Of a stretch of 64,000 nt of DNA, positions 44,052 through 53,683 are shown in pieces. Position numbers and translations under genes: made by a program. The notes under the pieces are model-generated. The model did not search any database, was not told where the DNA came from, and worked only from the letters and a program-made list of their open reading frames with translations. How positions within the stretch are numbered: the stretch's first letter is position 1; each line of letters begins with the position of its first letter. Source of the stretch: UBA2991 sp965221735 (lineage in GTDB: Bacteria > Chloroflexota > Dehalococcoidia > Tepidiformales > Tepidiformaceae). Location of the stretch: positions 2,170,001 through 2,234,000 of the forward strand of contig OZ244910.1 in NCBI GenBank assembly GCA_965221735.1, written 5' to 3'.

Positions 44052-44612
44052 ATGTCACCCGAAACGACGACTCCCGCCTTCCTGGAGCCGGCCACCCCCT
44101 TCAAGCGCGCCCGGAAGCGTGGTCAGCGCCTCAGGCAGCGCGTGCTGCAGGCCGCGTCGACCTCTTCGCTCCGCAGGAGCGGAACGAGAGCGCTGTGGGT
44201 CCTGGCGGCGCTTACCCTGGCCGGCCTCGCTGCGTGCGGCGGCGGGGAGGACGCGCCACCCGCGCCCACGGAGCCGCTTTCGGCCGAGCAACAGGAGCTT
44301 GCCGGCCACCTCAGCGCGAGAACCATGGAGCTCTGGGACGTGTACAACACCTACGAGGTCGAAGACCTCAGGCAGTTCTACGAGGCGAGCTACTGGGAGG
44401 ACGAGAAGGAAGAGCTCAGGCGCAACATGGAGCCCTTCAGGAAGCGCGACACCGTCTTCGAAGCGGAGGAGACCTCTCCGCCAAGGGAGATCGAACCCGG
44501 CAAGTGGCAGCTCAAGCACAAGGCCCGATTCAATGGGAGTTCGGTCAGCATGACGTTCATCTATGAGCAGTTCGACGGAGAGTGGCTGCTGACCTACGCG
44601 GAAGCCGACTAA
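44052..44612 (+). CDS. Putative lipoprotein
   Basis: 186 residues. The basic N-terminus (FKRARKRGQRLRQRVLQAAS) leads into a hydrophobic signal (ALWVLAALTLAGLAACGGGE) with lipobox LAAC, giving a lipid-anchored protein. The mature part (QQELAGHLSARTMELWDVYN ... SMTFIYEQFDGEWLLTYAEAD) looks like a small NTF2/SnoaL-type fold. No family recognised. The n-region is unusually long (about 40 residues), so the true start may be further in. The following 229 bases have no gene. Confidence 0.65.
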   Translation: MSPETTTPAFLEPATPFKRARKRGQRLRQRVLQAASTSSLRRSGTRALWVLAALTLAGLAACGGGEDAPPAPTEPLSAEQQELAGHLSARTMELWDVYNTYEVEDLRQFYEASYWEDEKEELRRNMEPFRKRDTVFEAEETSPPREIEPGKWQLKHKARFNGSSVSMTFIYEQFDGEWLLTYAEAD

Positions 44613-44841
44613 CCCGGAACGTGGGAGCAGCCAACTCCCTTGCCGGTCACCACACCCGGAGTCGCCGGAAAGCGTGGCAGCCGACTGACTCGGGGTGGTC
44701 CGCTTCGGAGGAGCGACCACGGCCACCACCGGTGGCGCGGTACGGGGACCTCCAACCCGTCAACAGCCCACTCGCGGGGGGTGGGGCCCTGTGTCGAGTG
44801 CCTGCCTGCCGGGCCGCCTCGATGGGTCCTGGAGGCGCGGC

Positions 44842-47061
44842 CTAGCCTGTGACTCGCGAAGGCCACCAGTTCCAGCGGCCGACGAGCGCCACCACGGCCG
44901 GCACGATCAACGTGCGGGTGATGAACGTGTCGATAAGCACTCCAGCGGCCACGGCGAAGCCGAGCTGGAGGAGATCCTGGAGCGGAAGGGTCATCAAGGC
45001 CGAGAAGGTGCCCGCGAGGATGAGACCGGCCGAAGTGATGACCGGGCCCGTGCGAGAGAGGGCCCGCACGACCGCCTCCCGGAGGGGCGCCTGTCGCGCC
45101 TCCTCGCGGATGCGCGACATCAGGTAGATGTTGTAGTCGACGCTGAGGGCGTTGAGGAAGACGAACAGGTAGAACGGGACAGCGGGTCCGATGCCGGTGT
45201 GATCGAAGACCAGGACGAAGACGAGCACCGCCAGTCCCAGCGTCGCGAAGTAGGTGAAGGCGATCGTCGCCACCAGGTAGAGCGGGGCGATGGCGGAGCG
45301 GAGGAGGAGGGCGAGGACGAGCCCGATCGCCAGCAGGATCAGGGGCAGGACGACGAGCGAGTCCCGGTTGCCGGCGGTTCGCGTGTCGGCCGCCTCGGCG
45401 GTATCGCCCCCGATCAGCACGGCGTCCGGATCCAGCCCGGCTGCTATCGCGCCCTCGAGGGCAAGTGCGCGCAGGTCCGGCACGACATCGAGCGCCGCAT
45501 CGGAGAACGGGTTCTCCACGAGGACGACGTCCAGGCGGGCAGCGCCGCCGTCGGGCGACACGAATCGTTCCGCGGCGCCGGGTGGCCCACCCCGGGGGCC
45601 ACCCGCGCCAAAGGGCCGGCTTGGCCCGGAAACGTCCGCGACCGCCGGGTGGGCGGCGAGGCTGAGGGTGAGGGCGTCAAACGCCTCGACTCCCTCCGGA
45701 CTGAGCACCCGCTCGCCGGGCGAAAGCGAGACGTAGACCCGCACCGGCGACAACTCCCCGGCGGGGAAGCCGCCCCGCAGAAGCTCGAAGCTCCTGACGG
45801 ACTCGGTGTTGGACGGCAAGCTCGCGAGCTGGTCGTAGGTGGGCCGGAAGGCCAGCAGCCCGAGGATGAGCAGGGCGAGGACACCCGAGGTGGCGGCCAG
45901 CGCGACCCGTGGCCGGCGCAGCACCACGCTGCCGATCCGCCCGTAGATGCTGCGCTTCCACGCCTGCTCACCGTCCCCGCCAGTGGCGCCCCGGGGATCC
46001 AGGCGCGGTTGCCTGGGCCAAAAGGCGCGGCGCCCGGCGATGGCAAGCACCGCCGGCACCAGGGTGAGGGCGGCCAGCATCATGAGCCCGACCGCGATCG
46101 CGATCACAGGGCCGAGTGACTGGTAGGAGCGGAGCGTCGCGAACAGCAGGACGGCGGAGGCGATCAGGATGGTCGCGCCGGCAGAGGCGACCGCCCCGCC
46201 CACGCCACGCATCGTGCGCCGCATGGCCTCGTGCTTGTCGGCGTGACGGGTCAGTTCCTCCCGGAAGCGCGCGGATACGAAGAGCACGTAGTCGGTACCC
46301 GTGCCGAACAGCACGACGGTCATGATGCCGGTGGTCTGCCCGGAGATCGGGAGGTCGAACTGCTGCGCGACAGCGGCGCCGACCGCTCCGCTGACCTGGA
46401 AGACGAGCCCGACCGCCAGCAGCGGGATCAGCGCCACGATAGGCGACCGGTAGATGAGGACCAGCAAGACAAGGACCAGGAGCACGGTGACGATCAAGAG
46501 GAGGGAGTCGATGTTGGAGAAGACCTGGACCAGATCCACGACGAGGCCGCCGGGCCCGCCCACAGCGATTTCGGCGCCGGGCAGCTCAGCCAGGCCGGCG
46601 CGCTCCCGGATGGCGGCGACGGCGTCCGCAAACTCAGCCTCGGCGGGTTCGCCGGTTATCTCGACGAGCACGTAGAGGGTCGTGGCGTCCGGGGACACGA
46701 GGCCGGACGCCTGTCCTTCCCCGGGCCGGGGCGCGAGTACCTGCCGGATGTTCTCCGGCGCCCCGGGGCTCCCCAACCAGGCCTCGAGCTCAGCGACGGC
46801 CGCCCATGTCGTCTCGCTCAGCCCGCCGGGTTCGCGGACCACGATCAGGGTCGGGGTGCCGGTGGAGGGGAAGCGTTCGCTGGCCAGCTCGACGGCGCGG
46901 GTCGACTCGGCATCGGCGGGCAGGAAGAGCGCCGCCTCGTTCTCGCTTACGTCCGACAGCTGCGGCAACTGGGAAATGAGGATTCCCGCGGCCACAATCC
47001 AGAGCAGCAAGGTGATCCACTTGCCGCGCGCACTGCTGACGAAGTCGGTGACCGCGCCCAT
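44842..47061 (-). CDS. MMPL/RND-family transporter
   Basis: 739 residues, MGAVTDFVSSARGKWITLLLWIVAAGI. An N-terminal TM is followed by a periplasmic loop (LFLPADAESTRAVELASERF), then a TM block (IDSLLLIVTVLLVLVLLVLIYRSPIVALIPL; TGIMTVVLFGTGTDYVLFVSARFREEL with the GTDY signature). A second half repeats the plan, with SVDYNIYLMSRIREEA and LGFAVAAGVLIDTFITRTLIVPA. This duplicated architecture is that of MMPL lipid/drug exporters driven by proton flux. Full length for the short MMPL type. The substrate cannot be deduced. Confidence 0.92.
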   Translation of the reverse strand: MGAVTDFVSSARGKWITLLLWIVAAGILISQLPQLSDVSENEAALFLPADAESTRAVELASERFPSTGTPTLIVVREPGGLSETTWAAVAELEAWLGSPGAPENIRQVLAPRPGEGQASGLVSPDATTLYVLVEITGEPAEAEFADAVAAIRERAGLAELPGAEIAVGGPGGLVVDLVQVFSNIDSLLLIVTVLLVLVLLVLIYRSPIVALIPLLAVGLVFQVSGAVGAAVAQQFDLPISGQTTGIMTVVLFGTGTDYVLFVSARFREELTRHADKHEAMRRTMRGVGGAVASAGATILIASAVLLFATLRSYQSLGPVIAIAVGLMMLAALTLVPAVLAIAGRRAFWPRQPRLDPRGATGGDGEQAWKRSIYGRIGSVVLRRPRVALAATSGVLALLILGLLAFRPTYDQLASLPSNTESVRSFELLRGGFPAGELSPVRVYVSLSPGERVLSPEGVEAFDALTLSLAAHPAVADVSGPSRPFGAGGPRGGPPGAAERFVSPDGGAARLDVVLVENPFSDAALDVVPDLRALALEGAIAAGLDPDAVLIGGDTAEAADTRTAGNRDSLVVLPLILLAIGLVLALLLRSAIAPLYLVATIAFTYFATLGLAVLVFVLVFDHTGIGPAVPFYLFVFLNALSVDYNIYLMSRIREEARQAPLREAVVRALSRTGPVITSAGLILAGTFSALMTLPLQDLLQLGFAVAAGVLIDTFITRTLIVPAVVALVGRWNWWPSRVTG

Positions 47062-47395
47062 GCCTGTTCAGCCGGCCCCACCGCTGCGCGACTCACCCAC
47101 TCGTCCACTCCCCGCCTGCCCAGGCCGACACCCGTCGCCCCGGCATGGCTCGGGACAGCCCCGGACTGCGCCGGTGACTCTGAGCCGTGCTCGCCTTCGC
47201 GCTTGCCAACTCGACCAACCTGATCAGGGTTTCCGCTCCACGGCTTCTTCCCGTTCGCGCCATCGTAAAGGCGGCCAGTGCCTGGAGAGGAACGCGTCGA
47301 TGACGTGGATCGTGCTGTCGACGCTGCGATGTCGCCACCAGGCCTCGGGCGCGCCTGGGGATGGTCGGCCAGGGAGCCCGTCCGGAGCGACGAGG
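47062..47395. other. Gene-free spacer
   Basis: 334 bases between two minus-strand genes. No protein-like frame, palindrome or repeat stood out. Confidence 0.5.
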
Positions 47396-49135
47396 CTAGC
47401 GCTGGCCCTCGACGGTCACCGTCACGATGTCGACGCCGTGGTACTTCTGGTGGCGGACATCGGAGGCGTAGTGCCAGAGCAGCCGGAACGACACTTCGTG
47501 CTCGTCGGGGACGGCGGGCAGCTCCGTGAGGTAGGAGAGGCGATCCTCCATGTTCTCCCCGTCCAGGACCGTGACGAATTCCATCTCCGCTGTCTTCCCA
47601 TCCATCCGTGCAGTTACCGCCAGGCGGCGCGAGGCGTCTTCGGGGGCGTTGGCCTCTTCCTGCTGGAGGATGGACAGCGTCTCCTCGCCCGCCGAGGTCA
47701 GGCGCTCCGTCGAAGCGGCGTCCCAGCGGGCCTTCGCCGCGAAGGCGCGAAGGAACTGTTCGAGGGCCGTCACAGCCTTGACGTCGAGGGCCAGGTTGAG
47801 GCGGCTTCGACGGGAGCCCGTCAGCTCCAGGAACGCGACCATGATGACCGCGACGATCGTGCCTGCCGTCATGCCGTTGCCGAGCAACACCTCCAGAAAA
47901 CCCCCCTCGATCAAGTCGGGGAATATCCACTGGTTCTGAAAGCCCGTGCCGATCCAGAACGCGGCCCCCACAACGAGCGCTTTCCGGTGGTCGACGCCGT
48001 CGCGGGTGATGAGCTGCACCCCCTGCACGAACAGGAGCCCGATCAGCACCGTGATGTAGGCGCCGACGACAGGTCCGGGAATGGCGATCAAGAGCGCCGC
48101 GATCTTGGGGAAGAAGGCGACAACCACGAACGTGACGCCGATGACCACGCCCACGCGTCGTGCCGCGACCCCGGTTACCTCGGCGATTGAGATGCTCGAG
48201 GAGTAGGTGGTGTTCGGGAGGGTACCGAGGAGCCCCGAAAGGAAGTTCCCCACCCCGTCGGCGTTGAGGGCTCCCTGGACGACGCGGAAGTCCGTGGCCT
48301 GCGCTCTCCGGCGCGAGACCCGCTGGATGGCGATGCCATCGCCGATGGTCTCGACCGCTCCAACGATGGTGACGACCACGAAGGCCGGGAGGAGCGCCCA
48401 GAACTCGGTACCCGGCGTGACGTCGAGGCCTGGCCAGGAACTGGCGGGAACGCCAATCCAGGCTGCATCCGCTACCTGTTGTACCTCGTACAGGCCGAAG
48501 GGCGCTCCGACCACACACCCCACGGCGATGCCGATGATCGGCGACCAGAGGCGCCAGGCGGGCGGGGCCCTGAGGACCAGGGCCGCTACCGTCACGAGCG
48601 TGGCCGCGGCCGCGATCGGGGCGGCGGCCCCTGAAGTGCCTTCGGGCACGGCAGTCATTGTGTCGAAAACGATCGGCATGACCGTGGCCGCAATCAGCAT
48701 GATCACGGTCCCGGAGACGACGGGCGTAAAGATGCGGCGCAAGAGCGAGAGCCGCGCCGCCAGCGCGAACTGAAACAGCGCCGAGATGACGATCAGGGTC
48801 GCCATCAGGGAAGGCCCCCCCTCGACCATCGCCACGACGCACACGGCGATGAACGCGCCCGATGTCCCCATGATGAGGACGTGGCCCGCCCCCACGCGAC
48901 CGACACGGATGGCCTGCAGGACGGTCGTCACGCCGCTAACGACCAGCGCGGCGAAGACGCCCCAGGTGATGTAGGAATCGGGCTGTTCCGCGATGCGGGC
49001 CACGATCACGACGGTCAGGACCACGGGGGCGACGATGACCATCGCCGCCTGCAACCCCGACCCAACCGCAACAAGCCCCGGAGGACGCTCCTCGGGCTCG
49101 TAGCGGACGTTTTCGTTTTCAGCTTCGACGGACAA
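47396..49135 (-). CDS. NCS2 nucleobase permease with C-terminal extension
   Basis: 579 residues. About 1-440 is a xanthine/uracil permease-type transporter with ~12-14 membrane segments; visible features are GHVLIMGTSGAFIAVCVVAM, VVVTIVGAVETIGDGIAIQRVSRR (signature region with conserved acidic residue), and GLLGTLPNTTYSSSISIAEVTGV. It probably imports a purine or pyrimidine with protons. The last ~130 residues (LDVKAVTALEQFLRAFAAKARW ... RLTSAGEETLSILQ ... VDIVTVTVEGQR) are extra for the family and resemble a degenerate RsbW-like ATPase fold, perhaps regulatory. Confidence 0.88.
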   Translation of the reverse strand: MSVEAENENVRYEPEERPPGLVAVGSGLQAAMVIVAPVVLTVVIVARIAEQPDSYITWGVFAALVVSGVTTVLQAIRVGRVGAGHVLIMGTSGAFIAVCVVAMVEGGPSLMATLIVISALFQFALAARLSLLRRIFTPVVSGTVIMLIAATVMPIVFDTMTAVPEGTSGAAAPIAAAATLVTVAALVLRAPPAWRLWSPIIGIAVGCVVGAPFGLYEVQQVADAAWIGVPASSWPGLDVTPGTEFWALLPAFVVVTIVGAVETIGDGIAIQRVSRRRAQATDFRVVQGALNADGVGNFLSGLLGTLPNTTYSSSISIAEVTGVAARRVGVVIGVTFVVVAFFPKIAALLIAIPGPVVGAYITVLIGLLFVQGVQLITRDGVDHRKALVVGAAFWIGTGFQNQWIFPDLIEGGFLEVLLGNGMTAGTIVAVIMVAFLELTGSRRSRLNLALDVKAVTALEQFLRAFAAKARWDAASTERLTSAGEETLSILQQEEANAPEDASRRLAVTARMDGKTAEMEFVTVLDGENMEDRLSYLTELPAVPDEHEVSFRLLWHYASDVRHQKYHGVDIVTVTVEGQR

Positions 49136-49206
49136 TGCTCTGGCCCCTTATTCTGCACGAACGCCGAGGGCGGTCGAGGAGCGCCGCCCAGCCGCAGGGG
49201 GAATCG

Positions 49207-49620
49207 ATGACCAAGCAGGGCGTCGTACCGGACAGCTTCAGTCAACCGTTCTGGGACGCCGCGAATGAAAAGCGCCTCGTAATCCAACACTGCCACGAGT
49301 GCGACCGCTTGCAGCATCCGCCGGCGGAAACTTGCCGCGACTGCGGCGCCGGCGATTCATTCGAGTGGAAGCAGGTCAGCGGGCGCGGCACGATCTATAA
49401 CTACGGCGTCGTGCATGACTGTCCCGTGCGGCTGCTCCAGCAGGATCAGCCCTTCAACCTGGCGGTGATCATGCTGGACGACGATCCGGGCATCCAGATG
49501 TTCTCGCACCTGCCCGGCGTACCGGTAGACGACGTGCCTGTGGGCGCGGCCGTCGAGGTGATCTTCGAGCCCACGGCGAACGGCCAGCTCGTGCCCGAGT
49601 GGCGCGTGGTTGCCGACTGA
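49207..49620 (+). CDS. DUF35 zinc-ribbon/OB-fold protein
   Basis: 137 residues, MTKQGVVPDSFSQPFWDAAN. The zinc ribbon is CHECDRLQHPPAETCRDCG, followed by an OB fold (GRGTIYNYGVVHDCPV ... PVGAAVEVIFEP). AGGGGGAA precedes the ATG. Such proteins bind acyl-CoA and form a complex with the thiolase encoded 41 bases downstream. Confidence 0.92.
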   Translation: MTKQGVVPDSFSQPFWDAANEKRLVIQHCHECDRLQHPPAETCRDCGAGDSFEWKQVSGRGTIYNYGVVHDCPVRLLQQDQPFNLAVIMLDDDPGIQMFSHLPGVPVDDVPVGAAVEVIFEPTANGQLVPEWRVVAD

Positions 49621-49661
49621 CTCCGATCGACTGACGGCCCGTACGGGAAGGAGGCCGCGTT

Positions 49662-50984
49662 ATGACGACACCAACCGCACCGGACGCGATGTACCGCAAC
49701 GACGAAGGGCTTGGCATCTGGGAACACCGCGGCAAGGTCGCCGCCGTCGGTGTCGGCCACGCGCCGACGTCCCGGCGCTGGGACGGCCGCCCCGAGACGT
49801 GCGTCGGCGCCATCAGCATCCAGGCGCTGCGTCAGGCGATCGCCGATGCCGGCGTTGCGCCCGAGCAGATCGATGGCCTGGTGGTTGTGCCGGTGACCAC
49901 GACGGGCGCGTTCTGGGAGGAGGGCAAGCCGCTTCCCATGGACGTGATCGAGAGCTTCAACCAGACGGACGACCCGCTCGACGGCGTTGCGAAGCTCAGC
50001 GCCGAGTGGCTGCTGGCGAACATGCCGGAGCTCACGAACGTCCAGTTCACGATGTACGGCCCCGGCTGCATGTCGAACGCGCTCAATGTGACGGCCCAGG
50101 CGGTAGGCGACGGTCTGACCCACACCTGCCTCGTCGTCAAGAGCTGGCACAACTTCGAGGGACGCTACTACCAGAGCGGGGCCAACGCCGAGGATGCCCT
50201 GCCCGGCACGGCTGCCATGACCCGCCTGTGGGGCGGCCCTGCCTCGTACGGCACCGCCCTGCAGTTCGCGGAGTACTGCCGGAAATACGGCAAGACCCAC
50301 GAGATGATGGCGCCGTTCATGGAGAATTCGCGGCGCAACGGGCTGATGTTCCCCGAGGGCTACTGGGCGCAGCACCGGCCCGAGGAACTGGGGAGAGAGG
50401 ACTATCTCGCGGCGCGCTGGATCGCGAAGCCCGCCAACCTGTTCGACAACGACATCCCCATCATGATGTCCGGCGCCTACCTCTTCTCCACGGCCGAGCG
50501 CGCGGCGGACATGAAGCAGAAGCCCGTCTACATCCTCAATCACGCATCCAGCAACGCCCGGCCCCGCAGCCTGACTCCGACGCTCGATGAGGTGGAGGCG
50601 GAAACGGCGCGCACCGCACGCAAGATCTACGAGGGCGCGGGGATCACGGCCGATGACCTCTCCTTCGAGAACATGTACGACGGCTTCTCGCTCTTCCATC
50701 AGTTCCACCTGGAAGGGCTGGGCTATCGCGGGATCGGGTTCGGGGACGCGCTCGACTTCTACCAGACCGATATCAGCATCGAAGGCCCCAATCCGGTCTC
50801 CCCCAGCGGGGGCAACGTCGGCAGCGGCCGCAGCCGTGTCTGGATGCACACGGATTGCATCCAGCAGCTGCAGGGCCGCGCCGGCCCGAGACAGGTCACC
50901 GGTGTCGAGCCGGAAGTGGCGGTCTCGGGCGGGCCGATGCCACTCGGGGGGAACTTCACCGTCTGGAGCGCAAGCCCCGACTAA
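49662..50984 (+). CDS. Thiolase-like acyl-CoA acetyltransferase (SCP-x type)
   Basis: 440 residues, with AAGGAGG before the ATG. Thiolase fold with VAAVGVGHAPTSRRWDGRP, IDGLVVVPVTTTG and GPGCMSNALNVTAQAV (the candidate nucleophile region), and NVGSGRSRVWMHTDCIQQLQGRAG where GHP is usual. The missing GHP histidine argues for an aldolase- or condensation-type partner enzyme as in DUF35-thiolase pairs, not a classical thiolase. Acts with the preceding DUF35 protein, probably in steroid or branched acyl side-chain catabolism. Confidence 0.88.
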   Translation: MTTPTAPDAMYRNDEGLGIWEHRGKVAAVGVGHAPTSRRWDGRPETCVGAISIQALRQAIADAGVAPEQIDGLVVVPVTTTGAFWEEGKPLPMDVIESFNQTDDPLDGVAKLSAEWLLANMPELTNVQFTMYGPGCMSNALNVTAQAVGDGLTHTCLVVKSWHNFEGRYYQSGANAEDALPGTAAMTRLWGGPASYGTALQFAEYCRKYGKTHEMMAPFMENSRRNGLMFPEGYWAQHRPEELGREDYLAARWIAKPANLFDNDIPIMMSGAYLFSTAERAADMKQKPVYILNHASSNARPRSLTPTLDEVEAETARTARKIYEGAGITADDLSFENMYDGFSLFHQFHLEGLGYRGIGFGDALDFYQTDISIEGPNPVSPSGGNVGSGRSRVWMHTDCIQQLQGRAGPRQVTGVEPEVAVSGGPMPLGGNFTVWSASPD

Positions 50985-51011
50985 TCACGATCAAGGACGA
51001 GGAGTGGCCCT

Positions 51012-51365
51012 TTGGTAGTTCTGATCAGCTTCGACATCGATGGCACGCTGGAAGTGGGCGATCCCCCCGGCGTCCTGACGATGGACATGGTCCGCCTGGT
51101 ACGCGACAAGGGGTTCCTGATCGGCAGTTGCTCCGATCGCACGCTGAGCGGTCAACGGGCCATCTGGGCCGCGCACGACATCGAGGTCGACTTCGTCGTT
51201 TCGAAGCACATGCTGCCGGACGTGAAGGCTAAGTTTGAGGCGGACGTGTACGTGCACATCGGCGACAGGGAGGACCTCGACCGCCAGTACGCGCTGGCGG
51301 CGGGGTTCGATTTCCTCTGGCCCGATGAGGCCGTGGCTCACCCCCACTTCCAGCCGGACTCCTGA
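51012..51365 (+). CDS. HAD-like hydrolase-fold protein
   Basis: 117 residues from a TTG preceded by GACGAGGAG. It starts MVVLISFDIDGTLEVGDPPG, the HAD motif I DxDGT, then LIGSCSDRT (motif II-like) and VYVHIGDREDLDRQYALAAGFDF. It lacks a cap and is short, so it may be a minimal phosphatase or a non-enzymatic HAD relative. Immediately follows the thiolase in the same direction. Confidence 0.75.
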   Translation: MVVLISFDIDGTLEVGDPPGVLTMDMVRLVRDKGFLIGSCSDRTLSGQRAIWAAHDIEVDFVVSKHMLPDVKAKFEADVYVHIGDREDLDRQYALAAGFDFLWPDEAVAHPHFQPDS

Positions 51366-51452
51366 CCGTCAGCCAGGCTGGCCGCAGCTCCCGGCACGCG
51401 ACGCCCCACCGGGGAGTCGCCGCGTCCAGACCAGGGTCCCCAGACTCGCTTG

Positions 51453-51665
51453 CTACGACGGTTCCCGAATCGGTTCGTCCCAATCGACGCCGCAGTTCGA
51501 ACACCATCGCCTGAGCCAGAAGTCGCCGGCCGCGCTCTCGTCTCCGCGCTCGGCGTGGATCTGTCCGCCGCATCGACACGGCCGCGGAAACGCGGTCCAG
51601 CAGCCGCCGCAGCGCGCGTCGAGCTGATGCGCCTTGAGGAACTGCGGGTGCGTGGACAGGCTCAT
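51453..51665 (-). CDS. Small zinc-ribbon hypothetical protein
   Basis: 70 residues, MSLSTHPQFLKAHQLDARCG, with cysteine pairs CGGC, CRCGG and CSNCG spaced like two zinc knuckles. No family recognised. Its ATG overlaps the stop of the upstream minus-strand gene by 4 bp. Confidence 0.65.
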   Translation of the reverse strand: MSLSTHPQFLKAHQLDARCGGCWTAFPRPCRCGGQIHAERGDESAAGDFWLRRWCSNCGVDWDEPIREPS

Positions 51666-51949
51666 CCGTGACCTCCAGCCTTCACAACGGCGGCTTCCAT
51701 GTCCCGTTCAAGATGCGCCACCTGCGTCAGGTGCTCAACAAACGGTTCCCAGTCGCAACGGGCCGCCGCGCTCTGGGTCCGCCCCAGTTGCCGCGCCTGC
51801 CACTCCGCGAGCCAGAATGCACCCAACCCGACGCCGGACAGAACTTCGATCAGCCGGGGTTCGATCGACTCGCCGGCGCTCTCAAGCAGCATCGCCGCCG
51901 AGTTGGCGTAGCAGTAGGGACCGTTGCCGACGTAGTCGAGGATGGGCAT
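51662..51949 (-). CDS. Short BtrH/C39-like hypothetical protein
   Basis: 95 residues starting MPILDYVGNGPYCYANSAAM. The GPYCYANS motif resembles the N-terminal cysteine region of BtrH-like or C39-like cysteine enzymes, but the rest of such a domain is missing; the remainder is helical (FVEHLTQVAHLERDMEAAVV). Coupled to the zinc-ribbon gene by ATGA. A start further upstream is possible. Confidence 0.55.
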   Translation of the reverse strand: MPILDYVGNGPYCYANSAAMLLESAGESIEPRLIEVLSGVGLGAFWLAEWQARQLGRTQSAAARCDWEPFVEHLTQVAHLERDMEAAVVKAGGHG

Positions 51950-52111
51950 CGCATCCGCCTTCGCTACCAGCGCGCGGGACCAGGGTATCGCCACGCCGTT
52001 CTTCAGAGCACGCCACGGCTGCAGTGGCGGGTAATGAAGCGGGGATGCCGTCTCGCGCGCCTGCGGAGTACCCTCGATGCCGAAGCGAATCGCTGCGTTC
52101 GGAGGTTGACC

Positions 52112-53284
52112 ATGGTCCTTCCAACTGCCGCCGCCCAGAGTCTCGGGACGGAAACGGCGTTCGAGGTGCTGGCGCGGGCGAACCGGCTCGCCGCCGAGGG
52201 GCGCTCGATCATCAACCTCGGAATCGGCCAGCCCGACTTCGCCACGCCCGACAACATCGTCGAGGCGGGGAAGCGAGCCCTCGCCGAGGGCAAGCACGGG
52301 TACACGCCGGGCGCCGGCATCCCCGAGCTGCGCGAGGCCGTGGCCGGCGACCTGAAGCGCCGCCACGGCGCCGAGGTCGACCCGGAGACCGTGCTGATCA
52401 CGCCGGGGGCGAAGCCGGTGATGTTCTTCGCCGCCCTGCTCATGGGGGAGCCCGGGGCGGAGATCCTGTATCCCAACCCCGGCTTCCCGATCTACGAGTC
52501 GGTGATCCGCTTCTCGGGCGCGACGCCCGTCCCGATCGAGCTGCATGAAGCCGACGGCTTCACGTTCGATCCGGAGCAGGTGCTCGGGCAGATCAACGAG
52601 CGCACCCGCCTGATCATTCTCAACAGTCCCGCGAATCCAACGGGCGGGGTGTACACGAGGGAGCAGGTCGAGCGCCTCGTCGAGGGGCTGGAGCGGTGGC
52701 CCGACGTGGTCATCCTCAGCGACGAGATTTACTCGCGCATCCTATACGAGGGACGCACGCACGTCTCCTGGCTCAACTACCCGCAGCTTCGCGACCGGCT
52801 CATCATCCTGGACGGCTGGAGCAAGACCTACGCGATGACCGGTTGGCGGCTGGGCTACGGCGTCTTCCCGCCCGACCTGTTTCCGTTCGCCGAACGCCTC
52901 GCGATCAACAGCTACAGCTGTCCCAACGCCGCTACCCAGTACGCGGCGATCGAAGCGCTCGAAGGTCCGCAGGAGGCGGTCGACGTCATGACGGCGGCGT
53001 TCGACGAGCGGCGCAAAGTGATCGTCGAGGAGCTCAACCGCGTGCCGGGGGTCAGTTGCGTCGACCCGGGCGGCGCGTTCTACGCCTTCCCCAACATCTC
53101 GGGGACGGGCATCGAGGCGCGCACGCTCCAGGAACGGCTGCTCGAGGAGGCGGGAGTGGCGGTGATCGCCGGGACCAGCTTCGGGCACCTCGGCGAGGGC
53201 TACCTGCGCTTCAGCTATGCCGCCTCGCTCGAGGAGATCGTCGAAGGGGTGGACCGCATGCGCACCCTGCTGGCGAACGGCTAG
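52112..53284 (+). CDS. Class I/II pyridoxal-phosphate aminotransferase
   Basis: 390 residues from the ATG at 52112 with GGAGG nine bases upstream. Fold type I features are IINLGIGQPDFATPDNI, YTPGAGIPELREAVA, LNSPANPTGGVYTREQ, LSDEIYSRILYEG and the PLP lysine K238 in LDGWSKTYAMTGWRLGYG. It closely follows the aspartate/aromatic aminotransferase (AspB) pattern. The amino acid substrate cannot be told from the sequence alone. Confidence 0.92.
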   Translation: MVLPTAAAQSLGTETAFEVLARANRLAAEGRSIINLGIGQPDFATPDNIVEAGKRALAEGKHGYTPGAGIPELREAVAGDLKRRHGAEVDPETVLITPGAKPVMFFAALLMGEPGAEILYPNPGFPIYESVIRFSGATPVPIELHEADGFTFDPEQVLGQINERTRLIILNSPANPTGGVYTREQVERLVEGLERWPDVVILSDEIYSRILYEGRTHVSWLNYPQLRDRLIILDGWSKTYAMTGWRLGYGVFPPDLFPFAERLAINSYSCPNAATQYAAIEALEGPQEAVDVMTAAFDERRKVIVEELNRVPGVSCVDPGGAFYAFPNISGTGIEARTLQERLLEEAGVAVIAGTSFGHLGEGYLRFSYAASLEEIVEGVDRMRTLLANG

Positions 53285-53350
53285 CGACGCGGCGGGGGCC
53301 TTTACCTGCGGGCGTGCGACGCCAAGGCTTCTTGCCGTACCCTCGACAGC

Positions 53351-53683
53351 ATGAGCGATGAAGCGGGAGCCTCGCAGGCCGCGACCATCGTGACGGTGTA
53401 TCCCATGACGGGCCGGCAGCTCTTCATCACCGTGCCGCACGCAATCTGCGAGGAGTGCGACCTCACGGTGCGGCTCGTCCAGCGCGTGGCGTCCGACCTG
53501 CCGCATGTCGAAGTGCGCATCAAGCCCTGGTTCAACAACCTCTTCGACGCGCTGCGGCGGGGGGGCTGGCACCCACCCGTCGTGACGATCGACGGCAAGG
53601 TCTCCACACAAGGAATCGTGCCCGACGAGGCAACGCTGCGGCGCGCCCTCGAGACCGCGCCGGCCGGCGCCGATGCGGGCTAA
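53351..53683 (+). CDS. Thioredoxin/glutaredoxin-fold protein
   Basis: 110 residues. After VTVYPMTGRQLFITVPHAIC comes CEEC (about C35-C38) in a thioredoxin-like context, then VEVRIKPWFNNLFDALRRGG and PPVVTIDGKVSTQGIVPDEATLRRAL (the cis-Pro strand and last helix). Likely a small thiol-disulfide protein. Its 3' end overlaps the acyltransferase start by 11 bases. Confidence 0.7.
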   Translation: MSDEAGASQAATIVTVYPMTGRQLFITVPHAICEECDLTVRLVQRVASDLPHVEVRIKPWFNNLFDALRRGGWHPPVVTIDGKVSTQGIVPDEATLRRALETAPAGADAG

